Virus record (IMG/VR): IMGVR_UViG_3300022602_002741
Coordinates: 1 to 36,363 of that record
Source: a virus
Length of the DNA stretch: 36,363 nucleotides
Strand: one strand, 5' to 3'
In this document: positions 5,183 to 11,584 of the stretch, piece after piece
Layout of the letters: each line of letters opens with the position of its first letter
Position numbering within the stretch: the stretch's first letter is position 1
Made by a program: the position numbers and the translations under genes
The notes under the pieces: model-generated
What the model was told of the DNA's origin: nothing
The model's database searches: none
What the model saw: the letters and a program-made list of their open reading frames with translations, nothing else

Positions 5183-6168
5183 TGACTTATATTTTAGTAG
5201 ATACAGCAAACACATTTTTTCGTGCTAGACACGTAGTACGTGGAGATATCAACGATAAAGTTGGTATGAGTCTTCATGTTATTCTTAACTCGGTTCGTAA
5301 GGCATGGAAAGATTTTGGTGGTAGCCATGTGGTGTTTTGTTTAGAAGGTCGTAGCTGGCGAAAGGATCATTATGCACCATACAAAAGAAATAGGCAAGAA
5401 GCCAGAGATTCTTTAAGTCCAAAAGACGCAGAAGAAGATAAAATCTTTTGGGAAACATTTGATGACTTCAAATCATTTATACATGAAAAAACAAATTGTT
5501 CAGTACTGCAACATCCGCAACTAGAAGCAGATGATTTAATTGCCGGCTGGATTCAAGCACATCCAAATGATAACCACGTTATTATTTCAACAGATGGAGA
5601 CTTTGCACAATTAATTGCACCGAATGTAAAACAGTACAACGGTGTATCAGGTGTAACAATTACACACGAAGGTTATTTTGATGAAAAGGGAAAACATGTT
5701 AAAGACAAAAAAACAGGCGTTGCCAAGACTGCTCCAGACCCCGAATGGCTCCTATTTGAAAAGTGCATGCGTGGAGACACGTCAGACAACATCTTTTCTG
5801 CTTTCCCCGGAGTACGCGAAAAAGGTACTAAAAACAAAGTTGGACTCAGAGAAGCATTTGCAGACAGAAACTTAAAAGGATATAATTGGAATAATCTGAT
5901 GCTTCAGAAGTGGGTTGACCACGAGGGTGTAGAACACAGAGTTTTAGATGATTATACACGTAATGTAAAATTATGCGATTTAACTGCCCAACCCGAAGAA
6001 ATTAAGACTTTAATTAAAGAAGCTATTACCCAAGAAATTGGTAAACAGAAAAATATTGCTCAGGTTGGAATTAGGCTAATTAAGTTTTGTAGTACCTATG
6101 ATTTAGTCAAGGTTTCGGAGCAAGCAGAGAGTTATGCACACCCACTTAACGCTAGATACAATCAATAA
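5182..6168 (+). CDS. rnh: T4-type RNase H / 5'-3' flap exonuclease
   Basis: A 328-residue FEN/5'-nuclease family protein. Metal-binding acidic residues are visible in order: D7 in YILVDTANTFFRA, the LEGRSWRKDHYAPYKRNR arch and substrate loop (54-71), LEADD (114-118), STDGDF (136-141) and CMRGDTSDN (195-203). The H2TH-like part follows (FPGVREKGTKNKVGLREAF). The order and spacing match T4 RNase H (about 305 residues), which removes RNA primers and flaps during lagging-strand synthesis. It probably acts with a phage replisome encoded outside this window. ATG 5182 overlaps the previous stop by one base. A 61-base gap follows before the next likely start. Confidence 0.9.
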   Translation: MTYILVDTANTFFRARHVVRGDINDKVGMSLHVILNSVRKAWKDFGGSHVVFCLEGRSWRKDHYAPYKRNRQEARDSLSPKDAEEDKIFWETFDDFKSFIHEKTNCSVLQHPQLEADDLIAGWIQAHPNDNHVIISTDGDFAQLIAPNVKQYNGVSGVTITHEGYFDEKGKHVKDKKTGVAKTAPDPEWLLFEKCMRGDTSDNIFSAFPGVREKGTKNKVGLREAFADRNLKGYNWNNLMLQKWVDHEGVEHRVLDDYTRNVKLCDLTAQPEEIKTLIKEAITQEIGKQKNIAQVGIRLIKFCSTYDLVKVSEQAESYAHPLNARYNQ

Positions 6169-6229
6169 AAAACGTTGTGCCTATTGGGCAACGTGTACTA
6201 CAAAACATGAATTTTGCATGGAGGCAAAA

Positions 6230-6727
6230 ATGACAGAAGTTTATACAAAGCCGTTGGTTGACGGTAAATTCTGGCTTGTAGAAGCAGAAGGTGAAAAATT
6301 AGGTACCCTTACTAAAGAGAAAAAGGGTTATAGTTTTATGCGTCAAGGACGCAAAGTTGATATTGCTGATTTAGCGGTTTTTCAAACACTATTTGGCATT
6401 ACTATTACAGAAGAACAACTTAAAAAAGAAAAACTTTCAAAGACAAAATCTGAGGTTAAGAAGGAAGAAATTCATACAATATATGACTTTCCTTGCTCTA
6501 GCAAACCTTATAATCCAGTATATGATGTAAGACAAAAACTGCCAATTTACAGTAAAAGCGACAAATCAAAAAGCCAATATTGTGCAGGTTACTACATTAT
6601 TAAGTTTCGCAAAGGTTGGGTTAAGAGCTTTTGTCCAAAATTAATCACATTAGAACGCTATGATAATAGGGGTCCTTTTAAAACCGAAATTGAAATGCGA
6701 ACTATGCTGAACATTATGAATAAGTAA
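6230..6727 (+). CDS. Conserved hypothetical phage protein (165 aa)
   Basis: I chose ATG 6230 because a strong GGAGG lies seven bases upstream. The same frame is open from ATG 6134, inside the RNase H gene, but the extra 32 residues are atypical and cysteine-rich. The protein begins MTEVYTKPLVDGKFWLVEAEGEKLGTL, a small beta-rich N-terminal domain. A lysine-rich linker (about residues 70-90, KKEKLSKTKSEVKKEE) follows, then a C-terminal half with YDVRQKLPIYSKSDKSKSQYCAGYYIIKF. I have seen similar proteins in T4-like aquatic phages, but without a known function. Confidence 0.75.
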   Translation: MTEVYTKPLVDGKFWLVEAEGEKLGTLTKEKKGYSFMRQGRKVDIADLAVFQTLFGITITEEQLKKEKLSKTKSEVKKEEIHTIYDFPCSSKPYNPVYDVRQKLPIYSKSDKSKSQYCAGYYIIKFRKGWVKSFCPKLITLERYDNRGPFKTEIEMRTMLNIMNK

Positions 6728-6728
6728 A

Positions 6729-6965
6729 ATGGATCAATTAAACACAATACCAATTGAAAATCTAATCAATAAGGTTAGAATAGCGTCTAAATCAGGCCAA
6801 AAAACCGTCAATTTAGATATCAAAGAAGCACAAGCACTAAGTGATAGTCTAAGCATTATAATGACACGGTTAAGTGGCCAATTAGACGCTATTGTTAGTC
6901 AACTGGTACAAGAAACAGATCCCAATGCAGTTACTCAGGTAGAGATGGACGGCGGTACATTTTAG
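6729..6965 (+). CDS. Small helical phage protein (78 aa)
   Basis: A 78-residue protein starting one base after the previous stop. It is predicted to be mostly helical, with heptad-like hydrophobic spacing in LSDSLSIIMTRLSGQLDAIVSQLVQE (residues 36-62) that suggests a short coiled coil and oligomerisation. The end is acidic (VEMDGGTF). No catalytic residues. It is followed by the only sizeable intergenic gap in this stretch, which contains a hairpin. Confidence 0.7.
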   Translation: MDQLNTIPIENLINKVRIASKSGQKTVNLDIKEAQALSDSLSIIMTRLSGQLDAIVSQLVQETDPNAVTQVEMDGGTF

Positions 6966-6982
6966 CCCTATTTAATACTAAA

Positions 6983-7010
6983 TAAGTACGTATATTTGGA
7001 GACGTACTTA
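6983..7010 (+). promoter_or_regulatory. Perfect hairpin presenting the ribosome binding site in its loop
   Basis: TAAGTACGT at 6983-6991 is an exact inverted repeat of ACGTACTTA at 7002-7010, with a ten-base loop containing GGAG (6998-7001). The start codon of the next gene begins at 7012, right after the stem. The nine-pair stem could control access to the start or stabilise the messenger; as DNA it could be an operator. There is no U-tract, so it is not an intrinsic terminator. TACTAAATA just upstream (6976-6984) loosely resembles a T4-like late promoter. Confidence 0.55.
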
Positions 7011-7011
7011 C

Positions 7012-7299
7012 ATGAGCAGACCAAAGCCAAAAGTGCTATTAGAGATCACTAACAAAAAAAACTACAAGACCGAGCAGGTACTTGAGGCTGAAGCCATTTG
7101 GGCAGTTTTTTATAAAGATCAGCCAGTTAATTTAAAAACCACTTCTTTGGTCGCACAGCAGTTAGGACCAAAATATAAAAAGGTCAGTTTTTCAAATTCC
7201 GGCCATGCATTTAATCTTGCCGAAAAATTAAACAAGATGTTTAATTGCCAAGATTTTTCAGTTTTCAAATTAACCACCGGTGAAAAAATTACTTCCTAA
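7012..7299 (+). CDS. Conserved small T4-like phage protein (95 aa)
   Basis: A 95-residue basic protein beginning MSRPKPKVLLEITNKK. The pattern QVLEAEAIWAVFYKDQPVNLKT...GPKYKKVSFSNSGHAFNLAEKLNKMF resembles a protein widely conserved in T4-like cyanophages, whose function I do not know. The predicted fold is a small alpha/beta domain. Its ribosome binding site is the GGAG in the hairpin loop at 6998-7001. It overlaps the next gene by 20 bases. Confidence 0.75.
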   Translation: MSRPKPKVLLEITNKKNYKTEQVLEAEAIWAVFYKDQPVNLKTTSLVAQQLGPKYKKVSFSNSGHAFNLAEKLNKMFNCQDFSVFKLTTGEKITS

Positions 7300-7675
7300 A
7301 ACTCGAGAAGAGTTTGCTAAAGAAATATTTTTGCAAATTGACGAGCCTTTGCAGAAGTTAGGGTTTGACAAATTTCGAACTGCATTTTGGCAAAACCCTC
7401 GTGTAAAAAATGAAGGTGGTTGGCGGTTAACCGATTTAGGTTTTAATATCCTTAACGGTCAAGACTACAAAAACTATCCGATCACTCTTCCCCGTGATAT
7501 GACTATCACAAGCCAAACACTTATCTATATGGACCACTATCTCGATGGTCCGTGGTACCTACAAGATGGTGTGCTATATTGTTTCTTAGAAAAAACTGCT
7601 TTCCAATTGATCTTATTTTCCGGTGACGTTACTAAGTACGGCTGGAGCAGAGAACAATCTGGACAAAAGTTGTAA
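7280..7675 (+). CDS. Conserved hypothetical phage protein (131 aa), GTG start
   Basis: A 131-residue protein from GTG 7280, overlapping the preceding gene by 20 bases. The middle reads GGWRLTDLGFNILN, followed by LPRDMTITSQTLIYMDHYLDGPWYLQDGVLYCFLEKTAFQLILFSGDVTKYGW. This resembles a cyanophage T4-like protein family that has a winged-helix-like look, but no function is established. The start is uncertain because no strong ribosome binding site precedes GTG; coupling to the upstream gene may supply initiation. Transcription downstream restarts at a strong promoter 20 bases past its stop. Confidence 0.7.
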   Translation: MKKLLPKTREEFAKEIFLQIDEPLQKLGFDKFRTAFWQNPRVKNEGGWRLTDLGFNILNGQDYKNYPITLPRDMTITSQTLIYMDHYLDGPWYLQDGVLYCFLEKTAFQLILFSGDVTKYGWSREQSGQKL

Positions 7676-7695
7676 AAATACAACATCCTTTACCA

Positions 7696-7724
7696 TTGAC
7701 ATTTACCAAACACTCTAGTATAAT
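7696..7724 (+). promoter_or_regulatory. Perfect-consensus sigma-70 promoter for the MoxR gene
   Basis: TTGACA at 7696-7701 and TATAAT at 7719-7724 are separated by exactly 17 bases, an ideal host sigma-70 promoter. It lies in a 101-base gene-free gap, about 52 bases before the MoxR start. A good ribosome binding site (GAGG at 7767-7770) sits six bases before ATG 7777. The -35 and -10 flanks are shared with the second promoter at 9071-9099. Confidence 0.85.
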
Positions 7725-7776
7725 ATATACATAGAGCGTAGTAAATTAACTTGTTTTTTTTAGAAAGAGGTCAAAA

Positions 7777-8862
7777 ATGGCAAAAGGTGAAGTTAGTCAA
7801 AACCGTACACAAAGCCCAAACGAAGCCAAAGCGGCAATTCGTAAGTGCTTTAAAGTAAACCGTCCGGTTTTTATGTGGGGTCCTCCGGGCATTGGTAAAT
7901 CAGATATTGTGCATCAAATCGCGGCTGAACAAGAACGCGAAGTTATCGATGTGCGGTTGAGCTTGTGGGAACCTACAGATATTAAAGGTATTCCATATTA
8001 CAATAGTCAACTAAATTCAATGACTTGGGCTCCCCCGATTGAGCTTCCAAGCGATCCAAACTCTACAGCAGTTTTATTCCTAGACGAGCTTAATTCAGCG
8101 GCTCCTGCTACCCAGGCCGCGGCTTATCAGCTTATCCTAAACCGCCGTGTCGGTACATACCACTTGCCAAAAGGCGTTTCAATCGTTGCCGCCGGTAACC
8201 GTGAAACTGACAAGGGTGTTACATATCGTATGCCTGCTCCGTTGGCTAACCGCTTCTTGCATTTGGAACTAAAAGTTAGTTTTGATGACTGGCAAGAGTG
8301 GGCTGTTAAAAACAAAATTAGCGACCAAGTTGTTGGTTATGTAGGTTTTGCTAAACAAGACTTGTACGACTTTGATCCAAAAAGCTCAAGTCGTTCATTC
8401 GCTACACCACGTTCGTGGTCATTCGTTTCGGATCTGCTTGCTGATGATGACTTGCCAGAGAATACGCTCACTGACCTCGTAGCAGGTGCGATTGGCGATG
8501 GACTAGCAGTTAAGTTCATGGCTCACCGTAAAATCGCCAAGCAGATGCCGAACCCTTCCGATATTTTGGACGGTAAGGTTAAAAAGATGGACATTAAAGA
8601 AATTTCAGCGATGTACTCTTTAACTATTAGTATGTGCTACGAGCTTCAAACTGCTCATGAAAAGAAAGTTAAAAACTGGAATGAAATGGCCGATAACTTC
8701 TTTGGATTTATGATGGACAATTTCCCAACAGAATTGGTTGTTATGGGTTCTAAGGTAGCATTAACAAACTATGCCCTTCCGTTCGATGCAAGTAAGTTGA
8801 AAAACTTTGATCGATTCCATGAGCAATACGGAAAATACGTAATGGTTGCAATGGAGAATTAA
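7777..8862 (+). CDS. MoxR-family AAA+ ATPase
   Basis: A 361-residue AAA+ protein. Visible motifs are Walker A GPPGIGKS (35-42), Walker B VLFLDELN (99-106), sensor 1 AAGNRE (138-143) and the arginine-bearing MPAPLANRF (152-160). The IKGIPYY segment after Walker A is typical of the MoxR/CobS branch. Such ATPases act as chaperones or metal-insertion motors with a VWA-domain partner; the partner here is very probably the gene at 9129. The C-terminal third is helical and lacks a recognised extra domain. It has its own consensus promoter, and an intrinsic terminator five bases after the stop, so it can form a single-gene transcript. The substrate is unknown. Confidence 0.88.
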   Translation: MAKGEVSQNRTQSPNEAKAAIRKCFKVNRPVFMWGPPGIGKSDIVHQIAAEQEREVIDVRLSLWEPTDIKGIPYYNSQLNSMTWAPPIELPSDPNSTAVLFLDELNSAAPATQAAAYQLILNRRVGTYHLPKGVSIVAAGNRETDKGVTYRMPAPLANRFLHLELKVSFDDWQEWAVKNKISDQVVGYVGFAKQDLYDFDPKSSSRSFATPRSWSFVSDLLADDDLPENTLTDLVAGAIGDGLAVKFMAHRKIAKQMPNPSDILDGKVKKMDIKEISAMYSLTISMCYELQTAHEKKVKNWNEMADNFFGFMMDNFPTELVVMGSKVALTNYALPFDASKLKNFDRFHEQYGKYVMVAMEN

Positions 8863-8866
8863 ACAC

Positions 8867-8886
8867 AGGCCCTTCGGGGCCTTTTT
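8867..8886 (+). terminator. Intrinsic terminator after the MoxR gene
   Basis: AGGCCC at 8867-8872 and GGGCCT at 8877-8882 form a six-pair GC-rich stem closed by a stable TTCG tetraloop and followed by a T run (8882-8886). This is a clear rho-independent terminator just after the stop codon. It separates MoxR from the VWA gene in transcription, apart from any read-through. Confidence 0.88.
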
Positions 8887-8906
8887 CAACTTTTAAGGAT
8901 ATAATT

Positions 8907-9074
8907 ATGGCTGTAAAATCTTGGTACCTAACCGTAGTAGATTCAGCAACACACAAACCCGTTTTACATAAAATGTTTTTTACAGCACCCAAAATGAATG
9001 AATTCATTAAAGAAGAGGAACTTTTGGAAAAGTATCCTAAGCCACAATACTATTTTGTCAAAGAAAACTATTGA
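8907..9074 (+). CDS. Very small hypothetical protein between MoxR and VWA (55 aa)
   Basis: ATG 8907, preceded by TAAGGA ten bases upstream, opens a 55-residue frame beginning MAVKSWYLTVVDSATHKPVLHKMFF and ending PQYYFVKENY. It is basic and aromatic with a helical middle (MNEFIKEEELLEKY). No family recognised. It lies after the MoxR terminator, so it should depend on read-through unless an unseen promoter exists. Its stop codon TGA (9072-9074) is part of the -35 box of the VWA promoter. Its position between two partner genes suggests, but does not prove, a role with them. Confidence 0.65.
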   Translation: MAVKSWYLTVVDSATHKPVLHKMFFTAPKMNEFIKEEELLEKYPKPQYYFVKENY

Positions 9075-9099
9075 CATCTTGGTAAAAAGAATATATAAT
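9071..9099 (+). promoter_or_regulatory. Perfect-consensus sigma-70 promoter for the VWA gene
   Basis: TTGACA at 9071-9076 and TATAAT at 9094-9099 are spaced by 17 bases. The -35 box overlaps the stop codon of the 55-residue gene. The leader is short, with GGAG at 9119-9122 six bases before ATG 9129. The sequence TATAATATAT followed by ATAG, and the ATTGACAT around the -35 box, are shared with the promoter at 7696, which suggests a common origin or a common regulator. Confidence 0.85.
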
Positions 9100-9128
9100 A
9101 TATGTATAGTGAAAATTTGGAGTGACAT

Positions 9129-10385
9129 ATGACAACAATGAAACAAGAACGCACTAAAAAGATCAATCCAGATCGTGTGTTTACACCCGCAGAAAAAAAC
9201 AAAGTTATTGAAAAGTTAACAACTGCTCGAGTCGGACTGTTGCTCAAACATCCATTCTTTGGTAATTTGGCTACTCGACTAAAGTTAATTGACGGCAGTG
9301 AGTGGTGTTCTACCCTAGCAACAGATGGTCGCCATTTCTACTACAATAATGCATTTGTAGATGCATTAACTCCCAAACAAGCAGAATTTGGTTTTGCACA
9401 CGAGGTTCTTCATAATGTATTTGATCATATGGGTCGCCGTAACGAACGTGATCCTCAGCTATCAAACATTGCGGCTGACTTTGCGGCTAATCAAATCCTT
9501 AAAGATGAACACATCGGTGAGGTGCCTGATTTTATTAAAATCTTCCAAGACGACAAATATCGTGGTAAAAGTTACGAAGAAATTTATGACGACCTCTATG
9601 ATAAGGCTGAGAAGATCGATATTAGCCAACTTGGAGAATTACTCGACGAACACTTAGATGGTGAAGGAGATGACGGCGAGGGAGATGAGGATGGAGATGG
9701 CAACAAGAAAGGAAAAGGTCGTCCAAAACTTACCGCAGAAGAAAAGAAACAAATCCGTGACGAAATTAAAGAAGCAATGATTAGTGCCGCACAGGCCGCA
9801 GGTGCTGGGCGTGTACCATCAGGCATTCAACGCATGATAAAAGATTTGACAGAACCAAAGATGGATTGGCGTCAACTGTTGCGTATGCAAATTCAAAGTA
9901 TCATCAAAAGTAACTTTAGTTTTAGTCGTCCAAATCGTAAGTCACAACATTCCGGTGCAGTACTACCAGGTTTAATGAATGAAGAAACTATTGACGTGTC
10001 ATGTGCTATTGATATGTCTGGTAGTATTTCAGACAAACAAGCACAAGACTTTTTATCAGAAGTTAAAGGCATTATGGACGAGTACCAAGACTTCAAATTA
10101 GACATTTGGTGTTTTGATACTGAAGTTTATAACTATGCTAAATTTACCAGCGACAATGCCGATGAAATTATGGAATATGAAGTTAAAGGAGGCGGCGGTA
10201 CTGATTTCGATGCCAACTATAACTTTATGAAAGAAGAAGGAATTGAGCCTAAAAAGTTCATTATGTTTACAGATGGATATCCTTGCGGTAGTTGGGGTGA
10301 TGAAAACTACTGCGATAGTTTGTTTATTATCCACGGATCCGAAACCATAATTCCTCCATTTGGCAATGTAGCCTACTATAAATAA
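9129..10385 (+). CDS. Metallopeptidase-like / VWA-domain protein, partner of the MoxR ATPase
   Basis: A 418-residue protein with two parts. The N-terminal half has AHEVLHNVFDH (90-100), a zinc-peptidase HExxH (H91, E92, H95), followed by NIAADFAANQIL (113-124), as in DUF2201-type putative metallopeptidases. A very acidic linker (about 175-191, rich in D, E and G) leads to a lysine-rich helix. The C-terminal VWA domain (about 285-418) keeps the metal-ion-dependent adhesion site: DMSGS (295-299), T358 in GGGGTDF and D382 in TDGYP. The MoxR-VWA pairing, and the acidic linker before VWA, also recall CobS/CobT chelatase subunits, which phages sometimes carry. The HExxH half favours a peptidase or chaperone role. 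It has its own consensus promoter. Confidence 0.87.
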   Translation: MTTMKQERTKKINPDRVFTPAEKNKVIEKLTTARVGLLLKHPFFGNLATRLKLIDGSEWCSTLATDGRHFYYNNAFVDALTPKQAEFGFAHEVLHNVFDHMGRRNERDPQLSNIAADFAANQILKDEHIGEVPDFIKIFQDDKYRGKSYEEIYDDLYDKAEKIDISQLGELLDEHLDGEGDDGEGDEDGDGNKKGKGRPKLTAEEKKQIRDEIKEAMISAAQAAGAGRVPSGIQRMIKDLTEPKMDWRQLLRMQIQSIIKSNFSFSRPNRKSQHSGAVLPGLMNEETIDVSCAIDMSGSISDKQAQDFLSEVKGIMDEYQDFKLDIWCFDTEVYNYAKFTSDNADEIMEYEVKGGGGTDFDANYNFMKEEGIEPKKFIMFTDGYPCGSWGDENYCDSLFIIHGSETIIPPFGNVAYYK

Positions 10386-10397
10386 AGTAGGTACATT

Positions 10398-10676
10398 ATG
10401 GCACTAGCTAGACATGAAGTTAATGCTCTTAATGTTTTAGGAGTAAGAAAGTTAGATCACATTCCAGACAATTTTACCAGATTGTCTGTGAATGGAGTAG
10501 ATCTTAGAGCTTTAGATCTTTGGGTTTATTATAATTTGGATAGTCGATATGCTATTAAAAAGAGTCTAAAAATTGACTCAAATAATAAGTTAATCGAAAA
10601 CCAAGAAATAGGCATCGAAGATTCTAGAGAGATAACTATGCTTACACTGGCGTGTCCACATTTACATAGGAGATAA
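10398..10676 (+). CDS. Hypothetical phage protein (92 aa)
   Basis: A 92-residue protein beginning MALARHEVNALNVLGVRKLDHIPDNF. It has mixed alpha/beta composition with the stretch LRALDLWVYYNLDSRYAIKKSLKI in the middle. TAGGT ten bases before ATG 10398 may serve as the ribosome binding site. It follows the VWA gene by twelve bases and probably shares its transcript. No motif allows a function to be named. Confidence 0.65.
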   Translation: MALARHEVNALNVLGVRKLDHIPDNFTRLSVNGVDLRALDLWVYYNLDSRYAIKKSLKIDSNNKLIENQEIGIEDSREITMLTLACPHLHRR

Positions 10677-10681
10677 TAAAA

Positions 10682-10960
10682 ATGGCAGATACACAAGACC
10701 AAGGTCAAGCACAAGAACAAGCCCAAGCACCTGCTCAGGCACCAGAATTAACTATTGCTGATCTTACAAATTTACGTTCAGTTATTGACGTAGCCGCTCA
10801 ACGTGGTGCATTTCGTGCCGCAGAAATGAGTGCAGTTGGCCAAGTTTTTAACAAGCTAAATTCATTCTTAGAAGCAGTATACCCACAATCATTACCACCT
10901 TCAGAAGGTGTTGCTGACGGTGTACAACAACCAGCCCCTGCAGACGCACCGGCCGCTTAA
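10682..10960 (+). CDS. Small conserved phage protein with Q/A-rich N-terminus (92 aa)
   Basis: A 92-residue protein. The first 22 residues are low complexity (DQGQAQEQAQAPAQAP). The core LTIADLTNLRSVIDVAAQRGAFRAAEMSAVGQVFNKLNSFLEAV (about 24-67) is helical and matches a small protein I associate with T4-like aquatic phages. The C-terminus is again alanine/proline rich. It may be a minor structural or scaffolding protein, but that is a guess. A good ribosome binding site (AGGAGA) precedes ATG 10682. Confidence 0.72.
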   Translation: MADTQDQGQAQEQAQAPAQAPELTIADLTNLRSVIDVAAQRGAFRAAEMSAVGQVFNKLNSFLEAVYPQSLPPSEGVADGVQQPAPADAPAA

Positions 10961-10977
10961 TTTAAAAGGAGCCTACG

Positions 10978-11556
10978 ATGAAACACGTTGGTAAAATGAA
11001 AAGTAATTCTGCAAGGGTTGTGGTAGTTTACCGCACCTTGCCAGGGGATCCCCATAGTGCGTTGGTCGTAGGAACCCAAGGGTTAACAGATATGTATCAC
11101 GACGGTCTTATGACTGTTGTAGAAAGCGACAGCGGTCAAGCCGCTAATGAACTCGCTGAGTTATTAGCTGTTCGTAAATTTGCAGACGGTAGTAACATGT
11201 TAGCACATTTACATTCAAATGCACATCTTGTAAAGGTTCCTACAAATACGGTTGTTATGACTCCAGATACAAAGAGTCAAATTCCGTTGGATGAACTTAA
11301 CAATTTAATTGCTACACAAAAAGGAATTAAATTAGAAGACCTTGCAGTTAATGATGGATCAGACCAATCTAAGACTGTTGCTGATAAAAAAGAAACATCA
11401 ACTGTTTCTAAATCTGAAACTAAGGGAATAGAGTTGTCACCGGCTGAAATGCGTTCACGTGCAGATGCTTTGTTTAAAGAAGCTCAACGGTTACGTAAAG
11501 ATGCAGATGCTTTGGACCCGCCAAAGACTAAGAAAACAGCAAAAGCTGAAGCATAA
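10978..11556 (+). CDS. Conserved T4-like phage protein (192 aa), MKHVGKMK type
   Basis: A 192-residue protein beginning MKHVGKMKSNSARVVVVYRTLPGDPHSALVVGT. This start and the segment YHDGLMTVVESDSGQAANELAELLAVRKFADGSNML are conserved in T4-like cyanophage and pelagic phage proteins of unknown function. Residues about 95-120 (VMTPDTKSQIPLDELNNLIA) end the folded domain. The last 70 residues are a charged serine/lysine tail with a helical AEMRSRADALFKEAQRLRKDADAL. AAGGAG seven bases before ATG 10978 is a strong ribosome binding site. It is the last + strand gene and ends at a bidirectional terminator. Confidence 0.8.
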   Translation: MKHVGKMKSNSARVVVVYRTLPGDPHSALVVGTQGLTDMYHDGLMTVVESDSGQAANELAELLAVRKFADGSNMLAHLHSNAHLVKVPTNTVVMTPDTKSQIPLDELNNLIATQKGIKLEDLAVNDGSDQSKTVADKKETSTVSKSETKGIELSPAEMRSRADALFKEAQRLRKDADALDPPKTKKTAKAEA

Positions 11557-11584
11557 AAAAAGCACCCCTGGGGTGCTTTTTTTT
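11555..11584. terminator. Bidirectional intrinsic terminator between convergent genes
   Basis: AGCACCC (11561-11567) pairs with GGGTGCT (11571-11577) around a three-base loop. The stem is flanked by A6 on the left and T8 on the right, so it has a U-tract when read from either strand. It lies exactly where the + strand block (stop at 11556) meets the - strand tail-fibre block (stop at 11583) and should prevent collision of the two transcripts. Confidence 0.9.

Noticed and set aside
6134-6229. Start at ATG 6134 for the 165-residue gene
   Set aside because: ATG 6230 has a strong GGAGG at the right distance; the extra N-terminus is unlike the rest and overlaps RNase H.
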